From positions 62,001-126,000 of the forward strand of contig JAFCMP010000069.1 in assembly GCA_017506865.1 (NCBI GenBank): DNA of 64,000 nucleotides, given 5' to 3'. Position numbers and translations under genes: made by a program. The notes under the pieces are model-generated. The model saw only the letters and a program-made list of their open reading frames with translations. It did no database searches and was not told the origin of the DNA. This stretch comes from Tribonema minus (taxonomy: Eukaryota > Sar > Xanthophyceae > Tribonematales > Tribonemataceae). Shown one piece after another: positions 20,010 to 51,600 of the stretch. Each line of letters starts with the position of its first letter. Position 1 is the first letter of the stretch.

Positions 20010-22060
20010 CCACATGGCTCGCCTGCTTTGTTGCACGCACGCCACCCACATCATATGTGTCACTGTCCCATCTGTTGTGCCGTCCAATAGCCTCCCCGCC
20101 CTCACATACATGCACTCTGCGCTCATCATAATCTTGAATGCATTGTCTGAGGACACCTACTAGTAGTTCGAAATGGCGTGCTAGCATCATGTCGCATGCT
20201 CCGAGTCAGGCTTTGTATGTGCAGCCACAGTGACTACGCAGAGCTTCCTGCCACTGGCATTTGACTCACGTGAGTACTCGAGCGCCTTCTTGTGATTGAG
20301 GAGGAATGCAGTGACGCATGAGGCCCATTGTCACACATCTGTTCAATTTGCCAGGCAGTCAAAACCGCATGCATGCTTTATCTATGTGCAGAGTTGGGGT
20401 TATTATAGGTGTTTTCCCCGCCATCTTCTTATGCATATTCAGCGAGGGGACTCCATCGGAAGCTCAAGGTCAAGTGCGAGTCACCACAGCATTTGAAACA
20501 ATTTGTGACATATGCTATCAGGATGCCTACAAGGACAGCGTGCAGAATGCATCATGAGATAGCTTCAAATTTTGTGCTCAGAACACTCACGCGATCAGAC
20601 GGACAAATCATGTATTTGAGTTTGCCTCTACACTATGACCAAAAAGAATTGGAATTTGTGAGCTGTCAGCCGCTTTTGAGCCGCTTTTGAGCACGTTCTT
20701 TGTTTTAAAAAAACAGCACGAAAATGCGCAGCATACTAAAAATATGATGCACATGTGTGCACACGAGCTGCAACAATACATCAGTCATTGATACAACTTG
20801 TCAAAGAGCTCACAAGTTCTTGCAGCAGAGGCACATGACACACAATTCTCAGAGCATCAAAAAGAGCCCTATTTGAAAACGAAAACTGTTTATATGAACA
20901 CTTGCTTAGAAAAAAGGGTAAAAAGAGCAGACAACTTCTCTTATTTTTGGCTTTGAAAGGAGCCACTCAGCTTTTGCGCGGGCTTCAAGCTGCTGTGGCG
21001 CCGAAAGGGCTTCGGGTACTTCTAGTAGCAGTCTAGGCCTTAACATTTCACATCATCATGATGCGTCAACAACGGGGTAGCATGGATTGATTTTTGCTAC
21101 AGGCATGAAAATGTCACAGCATCAACGAACATGTGCTTTGCTGAGGGCTGATGGAACAACCATACACTTCTGAAGTACTTTTTTTCACTTTGGCAAGTTC
21201 TGACATGTACAGTTTCAGTTTCGGCACAACTGACATCAGCCTGAGCGCTACAAGCGAAGTACTCATTAATCGGTTCCAACACAAGTAATTGGCATCTGAA
21301 CGTATGCGTGCCACAAAAATCAGGGGCCTGCAACCTGACGCTGGCAAATGCTGTCGCTGACTACTTGTGGGACTGCTGGCTTGGCTCTGGTATCATAGGA
21401 CAGGTCACAGTGCCCGACGCTGCATGAGGCATCGCCAGGGCCGGCGGCTAAACCTCCGCCCTCAGGCTTGCGCCAAAGGGGTTGCGCCTCATCAGTTGCG
21501 CCCCTTGTGCCCCGAATGAGCGTTTAGGGCCGAGGCGCAAGAGGCGCAACCTTGCTTGACACAAAGGGGTTGCGCACGTTGCGTCTGGGGATATACACGG
21601 TTTAGCCCTTGCGCCCCCAGCAAAGCATCTTGGCGTTAGATAGGCACTGTGAATGTCGAAGCATGAGACATCACATGAATCGCGCTCGTCTTGGTTTATT
21701 TTGGTGCATCAAGTCCTCCGATGCGAAAAAATGTGCCGATGCACCAAGTACCAGCTGCTTATCATGAGGTTTCACAGCGCAAAGTTCCCAAGGGATTGCG
21801 CATGTTGCGCCTTGGGCGAAACCTAGTTCAGCCTCACGGCAAGAGCTGAACACCATGCACCTACAGGCATAAGGCTTAGCCGCCTGCGCTGGGCATTGTT
21901 GACAGTCATCCTCAAATAACACATGCAGAACTCTAGCGCGCACGGTCATTCACTTTGTTCAGAGTATACACATTGAGGCAGGCCACATTTCCACGCTGTC
22001 ACACGGTGTTGTCTGTTTAGGTACGCATGCACCAATGAGTGCTCTGGTGGAGAGGATTGC
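20010..22060. other. about 2 kb of extra sequence in the third unit, no gene seen
   Basis: In the other units the 3' flank of the Cys/His gene meets the kinase-exon copy within about 400 bases. Here roughly 2 kb intervenes. It contains a relative of the 16.7 kb insertion (20735-20860), an AT-richer stretch, and a block near 21450-21620 with repeated TTGCGCC words able to pair with GGCGCAA. No credible coding region was found. Confidence 0.5.
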
Positions 22061-22339
22061 TGCAGCCAAGTACTGGCAGACACGCACAAGGACATCGAAT
22101 TGATGCACCCATGCAAGCTGATATGATTTGTCACTTGATATTTGCACCATGCATGGTTTTGTTATCACAGTGCGTTTGCATCGTTGTGTGGTGTGGACCA
22201 TCCGAGCCAAGTGCCGCTGCCTCAATAGAGGCTTATTATGTGACAAGCGTATGGACAAAAACTGCTTCGATCCCACGTGCACAGTCACACCACATTGTTG
22301 ATGCAGCGCTTCGCCCCGTACCAAAGTGACAAGAGAAGC

Positions 22340-23030
22340 AAAATTAGCCTCAGACAAGTGCCGACGCGGCAAGCTACTCTCAGACGTGACGCGTACTTGA
22401 TCACAAAACCATCTCAGAGTGGTAATCCCCTCTGACTTCAACGGCATGGCCTCCAGCCCCTCGCGGCCCCCCTCTATGCCCCCCAGCAGCGCCTCGCATA
22501 CTATGTAGTGTGAACAGCATGGGCCACGGAGAACACTCAGGCTGCAAGCTGGTGGCCCGGGGGGCGTCAACCCCCCCTGTGGCTTGCTGCGGCTGCCGGC
22601 ATGCACTCCCATCGTTGACATGCCCTGTTGCGTTAGCTATGTGAACAGCAGCAGGACCGCACCAGCTGAGCATGTTCTAGCACTGTACGCAGCGCGCCGC
22701 CGTCGCGTTCGAGGTTGCCGAGCACTGCACGTACGCGCCATTGCCGCGCATGTTGAGCGCTGTCACCAGGGGGCAGGAACAGTGGGAGTAAGCAAGGGGT
22801 GAAGGGCGCACACTTACAAGGCCGCATTGCCATTGGTGAAGCACCTAAACCTGCGGGCCCCCCGGGTGTGGTGGCGGGGCGTGCACTGGAGAGCAGTGAG
22901 TTGCCACAGTGTGCCGCTGGCATGTGTGTAAAAACGTACGTTGGGACATTGGACTGCAGCAGCAGGGCGAACATGCAAGGGCGCTGCTAGGCCAGGCGAC
23001 TAGATTAACATGATGGTCTACGTGCATGTT
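22340..23030 (-). pseudogene. decayed antisense copy of the last exon of the FUSED/STK36 gene (copy 2)
   Basis: Minus-strand peptides such as GGIEGGREGLEAMPLKSEG and LGNLERDGGALR correspond to GGVEGGREGLEAMLLKLEG and LGNLVRNGGALC of the real last exon (25407-25896). Stops and frameshifts abound. Homology continues on both sides into the Cys/His gene's 3' flank and the kinase gene's last intron. Confidence 0.85.
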
Positions 23031-23644
23031 GCCCTGGCTATGGGATGGCACAAGAACAACTCATAGGATAGGCTAAGTATGGATGGGGATTTCAAAGCTT
23101 TGGTGCCAGTCACACCGCCCAAGACGTGGTGCTCGTTAGGCAATCCTGCAAGCGGCAGGGCTGCTGTTGGCACGTAAGTGAAATCGACTACCTGATACAC
23201 TGGTGTAGTAGTGCTCGGGCAGAAGGCGAGCGAGTGACAACAAGCTCAAATCAAAAGCTTAAAGGACAGAGGACGACTTTTGTGAGCCAAGGTTTTTTTA
23301 CATCTGCTTTGTCACGTAGTTGATCGCAGGCTGTGCAGACACAGTAGTCAAGCTCAGCACCACTTCAATGGCAACGCCGGTCAATCAGGCGAACGGCCCC
23401 TCACGGACCCAGATTTTGAGAACGCTACGAAGCTCTCATCGATCAACTGCCGCGTGAGGTGGTGCGGACCTTGCTCGACACAGTCTCGGCACCGACACTT
23501 TCTGACCAGCGAAGCGCGTTGCAAGCCAAGCCACGGCTCTACATCTTGCCTGCTGTAGCCCTGCACTGATCACACGTCGTCGGGTGTTACATCGGCAAGT
23601 TCAACCAGGGGTGACGTGCCTTCTAAAGAGAGAGAAGAAGGCAA

Positions 23645-25021
23645 CCTGGTGGGCACGCGCGAAAGCCCATTACCTGGAATTTCGACGCCGTCACAGGGTT
23701 CCCATACTTCCACGGAGTGTAGCCATGAGGCAGCTGAGAATTCACAGTGCGACCAGCCATCGCTGCAGCACTTGTGCTCGGTGCTGGAAGACAATCGGCA
23801 GCTGCGTATCACGATGCAGCAAGTCAAAGATGACCACCGTGCTGCAGTCGAGGAGCAACGCCGCAGATTGCGAGAGCTGCAGGAAGAAAATAGGCAGCAG
23901 AGTGTAGTGATCGAGAATCAGCGACGCGCGCTGCAGGCTGAGCAGCGGCAGTGGTGGTGGCATCATCTTGTCGCCAAACATCAGCATTCTTTACAGCAGC
24001 AAGCTACGACGATGGAAGTGGAACCGCGCCAGCTCAATACGGTGCAAACAGTGCACGGATCGGAAGTCAACACACAGCATACTAGTAGGACAGGCATACC
24101 TGGACGGGCCATGTCAGGTGCCGGCCAGTCCTCTTTGGCGCCACTGGCCTGTGGGGGTAACATGCAAGCAGCGGCTGTCGACAAAGGAGTTATGGCGGCG
24201 TCCGCTATCCATGACGCTGGCGGAGACGACATCTGCAGCGGCGATGAGTGCAGCATGCAATCGCTTGAGGTCGACGTCAGCAGCAACAGGGTCAGCCGAG
24301 GGCTGGGTGGAGACAGCTGCGATGCAGGCAAGCTGAACACTGCCACAGGCGGTGCCACAGCAACAGCATGGAACCCTCCGACAGCACTCACGCTTGCAGT
24401 GAGCCTGGAGACCATGTTGAAGAGACATGTGACAAGCCCTCGGAGGCAGACAGCAGCAGCGACGCAAGCAGCGATGCCTGGGACCCTGACGACAACAACT
24501 GCAAGCCAGCAAGGAAGCGCGCACGCATTACCAGTCCCGCAAATGGCACTGCTCGGCAGTGTGCAGCAACTGCATCTCGTGCGTCGCGATCGCGGCCATC
24601 CAGGGCTGGAGATGCAGCTGGTGCAGCTAGGTCAAGCAGCACAAGGAGTGCCAAGCGCTCGCGTACTAAGCAGCAGAGCACATTGTGCCAACATGGCAGA
24701 GAACGTTACGGTTACCTTTGCAAGGAGTGTGGTGGTGCGGGGATATGCGACCACAACCGACAGCGCTGTTTTTGTCAGGAGTGTGGCGGTACGGGCATAT
24801 GCGAGCATGGCAGGAGGCCGCGCACCTGCACGGACTGCGGTGGGTCGGGGATATGTGAACACGGCAGGCGACGCAGTAAATGCAAGGACTGTGGCGGCAC
24901 AAAAATTTGCGAGCACGGCAGAAGGCGTTACTACTGTAAGCAGTGTGGTGGCGCGGGCATATGCAGGCACGGCAATCGGCATGCTCGCTGCAAAGACTGC
25001 CAACAGCACAGCGATACATGA
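23645..25021 (+). pseudogene. Cys/His-repeat protein gene, copy 4 (start codon lost, one-base frameshift)
   Basis: The position of the conserved ATG holds CTG at 23645 (CTGGTGGGC in place of ATGGTGGAC), and no upstream ATG in this frame is obvious. The coiled coil is intact (LQHLCSVLEDNRQLRITMQQ, then QEENRQQSVVIENQRRALQ). Near 24356, GGTGCCCACAGC of the other copies is GGTGCCACAGC, a one-base loss that shifts the frame. The next frame continues with the acidic Ser/Asp stretch, a basic stretch and six repeats such as CEHGRRRSKCKDCGGTKI, ending at TGA (25019-25021). It lies tail-to-tail with the real FUSED gene, about 385 bases apart. Confidence 0.65.
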
Positions 25022-25406
25022 GGGCAGTCTGGCAATAAATCTGTTACTTCTGAACGTTCCACATTCGATCATCGCTGGTTGCGGACTCTGCATGCCTTTC
25101 TTCTCCTATGTCATCAAGACGATTGCTGGCCAAGCATTGGCAGATGTGCACAATACTTGATGCACCCATTCAAGTTGACCTGCTGTATCACGTCACATTT
25201 GCATCATCATGTGTTCCACAACGTCGCGTTTGCATCAATTGTGTGGTGTGGATTATCTGAGCCAAGCGCAGCTGCCTCAAGAGGGCCTCATTATGTGCCA
25301 AGCATATGCACAAAGGCTGTGTGAAACCTACACACACAGACACATCACAATATTGATGCAGCGCTTCACCCGCTCACCAAAGCGACACTAAAGCCAAACC
25401 CAAGCC

Positions 25407-45406
<20,000 letters not shown>

Positions 45407-45685
45407 CTATCTGCCACCCCAGCTGCAGCCACTGCCTGACAAGAGCATCGCAGACGCTGCTCTTACCACAAGTGGTGAGGCGCTTTCTGAGCTCGGCAAC
45501 TGTCAAAACGTCGCACTTCAAGTGAAAGTCTTGAAGTTCCATCTGGATTGAATGTGCTAACACACAGCTTGCTCACAAGCGTTGCTTCACGTTGCAATGT
45601 CTTGACTGAGACAGCATAACCTCATCAGCCGGGCGGATTGCCGGGCTTGCTGAAGCAATACACCGGATTAAGGAAGGGCGAAGAC
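45407..45685. promoter_or_regulatory. divergent promoter region, FUSED kinase and golgin-like gene
   Basis: About 280 bases separate the kinase ATG (minus, 45406) from the first ATG I can use for the coiled-coil gene (plus, 45686). The plus frame runs open upstream from 45686 to a TAA near 45617. A non-coding or short coding first exon with an acceptor at CCTCATCAG (near 45626) cannot be excluded. No TATA box is obvious. Confidence 0.5.
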
Positions 45686-48600
45686 ATGCTGAATGCAATT
45701 CGAGCCAAGGCTGAAGAGCTGGCAGCTGCAGCGTATGCAGCACAAGTAGCAGCTGGCGCCGAAGGCAAAGAGACTGATGCCGCAGGGGGAGCAGATGGTA
45801 AGTGCATCAGGTTGCTGTTGGACACGTTGGCAGCTCACTTTGCACATGTACATGATCACCAAGGACTAGCAGGCTGATCAAGGCCGTGATAGGCATCATT
45901 GCACGCACTCTTTAAATTGCTACATGTCTGCTGCACTCTGATTTCGAGCGGCTGCGGCTTGCATGCTTGCAACGGCTTTTCAGTTCTCTGCAGTTACGCT
46001 CCCCCCCTGCCTGCCTGAAGGTGGCAATGATGCATAGAATTACACATGCGTCGTCACAAATTTGACACCTGTTACAAAAACCCTATCTGCGGTCGGGGCG
46101 CGCATCGTTCAGGAGGTCTTGCTCCAGAAACAGGGGCGGCAGCTGCAGCAGCACCTACGGAGGCAGCAGCGCCGGCAGCGACATCAGCACCAGCACGTGC
46201 AGGTATGCACCTGCTGACCACAGCACAATTGTGTCTCATATGGATATTTTGCCTGCGATTCGCATGTTCAACTGGAAATGCGGTGGCTGTACGCGCCAGC
46301 AGCTCCACATTGCGCTGCGCACACGCAACGGACGACCCGGATTCTCGGCAACTTGCATCGTTGGTATGATCGGAACTGCAGCATGTCCTCATGTGGTGAA
46401 GCGCTGACAGTGTGTTTACATGCATGAGCAGGCTAAAATGATGGCAGCTCGACACAAGCCCATTGTGTGACCATGCGACCGCAGTAAGCTGCATCCGCGA
46501 TGAGCATCGCACAATCTCACATCGCAACAGTAGCGCCCTTCGACGACGCTGCACTGTCGCATCACATCCCGATGCGATCGCTCACAATGGTGTGTTGACG
46601 GGCAGATGATGGTGGCGCCCTTCGATCATGCTTCGTTGTCACATCACATGTCAACGTTATCGCTTGCAACGGTGCTGGTGAACAGATGGTGGTGGCGGCA
46701 GCAAGCGGCGGCTGGAGGATGCATCCCATGAAGAGCTGCTAGCGCTGGTGCGGCGGCAGACGGGGAAGCTCAAGGTGGTGGAGGAGGAGTACATGAAGTT
46801 GAAGAAGAGGCTGGGCGAGGCGGGCCCGGCCATGCAGGTGCATACTTGCAGCATCTGGCTGCACATACGCAATGTTCCCAAATACTTCAAAGCTGGAAGC
46901 ATGACACATAAATACTTTTTTTACACACATAAGAGGAGGATATGAAGTTGAAGAAGAGGCTGGGCGAGGCGGGTCCGGCCATGCAGGTACGTACCTAGCG
47001 CATTTGGCTGCACCCGTCATACACAATGTGCATAGGTATACTTTTGACCTGGAGATATGATGTACAAGGTACTTGTAAACATGATCCAATCGATCAATAT
47101 ATGGCGAAGCTCGATGCCGTCACCTGAAAGTATGATACATGAATAGTTGTAAACATGATGCACCCGATCCTGATACGGCAACGCTCAACAACACTGTTGA
47201 CACTTTCAGGGCGTGGTCAATGGCGGACTCGCAGCTGCTCGCAGCTGTTCAAAGTACCGCAAAAAATGGGTGCAAGGCAAGGCACCGCGTCTACGCTGAT
47301 GCTCTGCGTGGCTTTGACCGTCAATTGCTTGATGCTGCCACATTGACAGCTGAGGAGGCTGAAATGCCACTGATGTGTGCAGGAAGTAGGAGGTATGCTC
47401 GTGGCATTTGCTGAGGTGATCGCGGTCGCATGGAGAAACAGGAAGGGATTATGTTCAGATAGGTACATACATACTTTGAAGTATCAGGCTCACCAGAGGG
47501 TGCTACAATCATGCACCTAAGTTTGTAACGGGCAAGAAATTGTGCTTTGGTGGGTAAATGTGCAAGTGCGCTGTGGTCCAGTCAGCTGTGCACTTGTTAA
47601 TTCATCAAAGGGCTTATTTTGCCTCGTGTGATGTGTTGATGGAAATGCATCTGCACTCTCATACCAGCGGCTGGTTTTGGAGTGGCCTCGCATACCCAAG
47701 TCGAGTAGAGTGCATGCGGCAGCTATGATGCAGCAGGCGATGCAAATTGTTCCCACGTTTGTGCGGTCTGCATTCTTATTACCTTGCATCGACTACGAAT
47801 TGGCATGTACACCATACACTAGCATGCGCACGGACAGCGCATTATGGCGCCCCTCAGAATACAGCATGTGCAAGAAGGGCTGGAGCCTTGTCTGCAGCTG
47901 CTTGCTGACACTCTCATACCATCAAATAAAAAGCAGTGGAGTGTCGTGACAACATTGGGGAGGTGGCCTGAAATGCGCAGATGGACTGTTGAAGTTGAAG
48001 TTTAAGCAGACCTGATAATCTACATGGTACTTCTACATGGCATGATGTGTATGTGAAGGCCACAATGTCGTGCAGTCTAGACATTACTTGATTTACAATT
48101 GTTCCGTTCATCTGCGCTCGTCTGCACGCATCGGTGCTCAGGCGCAGCAACAGGAGGATGAGGAGCGTCATCTGACACTGGAGAGCAAGCGCCAGATGGC
48201 AGAGCAGCTGGCGGCGTTGCAGGCCGCTCACAGGTGCGCACTTGTGCACCACTCTCGCAGCTGCTGCTTCATGTAATACGCAGCATCCACCTTTTGTACT
48301 TTGAAAAAGAATACTTCGAAGTACATCACAACATTGTTTTTTGGATACTATGCTGTCCATCCTTCAGTGGCGCCAGCATTCTCTAATTCCTTGTGCTGGT
48401 GCCATGAGCTTGCGCGGATTCACAAGGCCTCGCCAAACCTGTGCACCTCATGCATCACAATGCTCATGCACCATTTTGATTGGTGCCATCAACTGGTGTT
48501 CATCAGTTCTCATCGCACCTTTGCAACTTGTGTACCTATGGGGGCCGCTGCATTGCTCTTCTATTAGCCCTGCCCCGCCCCTCAAATTGTGGCCCAATCT

Positions 48601-51600
48601 CCTGCTGACTTTGATGACATGTTGTGCATTCACTCACTCAGCGACGAGCTGAATATAGATTTTTGTGTGCTGTACAAATAAAACGCTGTGTGGATATCTC
48701 TGGTGTCCTGTGACTGCCACCGCAACCTCACTCTGCCTCTCACCCCTTAACTCTGCGCCCCGCAGCAAGCTGCAGCAGCGCCTAGCCGACAAGGAGGCCA
48801 GCATCCCTCCCCCCGGTCAACCCTCACCCCCTGCAGGGCCCTCCCAGGCGGCGTACGACACCCTTGTGGAGAAGTCTAAGGCCCTGTTCGCGCGCTACAA
48901 GGAGTCGCAGGAGCAGTTACGGCAGTTGCAGGCAGAGCGCGACGCGGCATGCGTCGCCGTGGATGGCAGCGCCCAACCCGCTGATGGCAGCGCTCAGGAG
49001 GCATTTGGCGCGACCATCGCGGCGCTCCAGGCGCAGCTGCGGGAGGTGACGGCGGAGAGGGACGCAGCGCGCACAGCAGCAGCGGCGGCGGCGGCGGCAG
49101 GCGAAGGGGTGGAGGGGGACGGGGGTGCTGCGGCGGCGGCGGCTGCGGCGGCGGCGGCGGAGGAGAATGAGAAGCTGAAGGGGAAGCTGCGGGAGCTGGT
49201 GGCGAAGTGCCGGCAGCTGCAGTCGCAGGTGAGGTTGAATGGATTGTGCACGCCTAATGTGTTGCTTAAGTTCAAGTGGTGACTGGCCACTCATGGGCCT
49301 GTGTTGAGGGATGACCAGCTGACGGCACCGATGGCGGGTGTCGGGCGAAGGTGCCAGGCTGCCACAGCTGTGCTGGACCGATGTGCAGAGCAGTTGCAGT
49401 GCTGCTTGAGGCAGACGCAGTCACATCAAGTGGTCGCATTGCTGCACATCGAAATGGCGACATCACTCTCCCCGCACTCATGGACTTGCATTTAGAAATC
49501 CATGTCCCATGGGAGGGCGGGTCCCCGTGTCTTCTTATACCGCAGCATTGACAACTACATTGCGCGCACTGCAGGTGGCCGCGGAGGCGGCAGGTGCAGC
49601 AGCTGCAGCTGGCGGTGCCAGTGATGCTGATGCTCAGGAGCTGGCAAGCCTCAAGGAGATGCTGACGGGCAAGCAGGCGCAGAATGATGCCTTGCTGGCG
49701 CAGCTGAAGGACATGACAGAGAAGGTGAGGAGTGTGAATGTTTGATGAACATGAATCCATGGCATGAGTTGTGATCACAACGGTGGCTCTGTGCTTGAAG
49801 CTGCGCACCATGCGGTGAAGTAGTCGCATGGTATGGTCATGTACACTTTTTACATTACTTCGAAGTTTATATTATTCTGTGTACCAGTCGTGGTAGCGCA
49901 GTACATCAAAGTATATATTATTCTGTGTACCCGTCGTGGTGGCGCAGGAGTGCGAGTACTTGACCAGCACGCCTTGTGCTGTGAAAGTAACTGGAGTAAC
50001 CCATATGCCGAGACCAGCCATCGGCACTTGTGGGCTTGTGCTCATGAAGGCCTCAAGGGAGGCTGGGCGCACCCGGCACTTACGCAGCACTTATCTCTTG
50101 CCTGCCGACCTCATCATTTGATGTCGTCCCTGTTGCAACCCCAATCAGCAACAGCACGCACCCCCCACCCCCCCCCTTCTCCCCTCAGATGGAGCGGCAC
50201 GCGGCCCGCGAGTCGGAGCTCGAGCAGTCCGCCGCGAAGGCCGAGAACGCCGTCCGCGCGCTACGCCGCAGCGCCGACGAGCACGCGGAGCTCATCAGCA
50301 GCCTGCGTGAGGACCTCGTACAGTCGTCCGACGCGCGCGCGGCGCTGCAGTCCGCGGCGGACGAGGCGGCGGCAGCGGCGGTGGTGGAGGCGGCGGCGCG
50401 CGCCGCCGCCGAGGCGCGCACCGCGGAGCTCGTGGCGATGCTCGGCAAGCAGCGGCAGGAGCTGGAGCAGCGGAGCGCTGACGCTGCCGCCGAGGCGACG
50501 AAACTGTCGGAGGAGGCGGCGGCGCGTACCGTGGAAGCCGCGCGGCTGACAGAAGAGCGCGATGGTGCTGCCGCCGATGCCGCCGCCGCGCGCGAGCGCG
50601 CCGCTGCGCTGGAGGCAGCAGCACTCGCCACGGGGCGGGACGGGGCGCTCGAGCTCGAGCAGGCGCGATCTGCGCTGGCGGCAGGCGAAGAGGCCGCTGC
50701 GCAGCTCAGGGCCCAAGTGGAAGCGCTGGAGGCGGGCAGAGCAGAGGCGGAGGCCAGGGCGGAAGCGGCAGCTGCGCAGCACGCGGACGCGGCGGCGGAC
50801 GCGGAGGAGCTGCGGCGGCAACTGAAGGCCGCGGAGGCTGCAGCGGCGACTCGGACTTGTGAGGTGGAGTCGGAGCTGGCGGCGCTCAACGAGGAGCTGC
50901 TGGCCGCGCGCAGCGGCGCGGAGCAGCACAGCGATGCTCTGCAGCGGCGCGCCGACGCGGCGGAGGCGGCGGCGGCGGAGGCAGCGGCGGCGCGCGCGGA
51001 CGCAACGGCAGCGCTCGAAGAGTTGCAGCAGCAGGCGGACGCACACGCGGTGGAGGCGCGAGAGCTGAGGGCGCAGCTCGACGACGGCGCCGCTCTGACG
51101 GAGGAACATCGGCAGCAGCTGGCGGAGGCGGCTAGTGAGCGCGAGGCGCTCACAGCAGACCTCGATGCCGCGCGCACAGCGCTCAGCGATGCTGTTGCCT
51201 CGCACGCCGCCGACCTCCGGGAAGTGCAGGCAGCGTTGGAAGCGGCGAGCGCGATGGCGGCGGCTGCTCAGCGCGACGCCCACAGCCGCGTGGCTGCGCT
51301 GGAGGAGCAGGCGGCGGCGGCGGCAGCGCGCGTCGCAACGGAGGCAGCGGCAGCGGAAGCCACTGCGCAGGCGGGCGAACTGCAGGCTAGGCTCGACGCG
51401 CTGGCGCAGGAGCTGAGCGCTGCTGAGGAACGCTGCGCGGAGGCGCTGCAGCGCGCCGACGCGGCGCAGGATGCGGCGGCGGCGGCAGCGGCGGCGCGCG
51501 ACGCAGCGGAGGCAGCGGCGAGGGAGGCAGAGGCGCGCGCGGACGCTCAGGCGGCGGCGTACGCGCATGCTGAGCAGCGCTGCACTGCGCTGCAGGCGCG

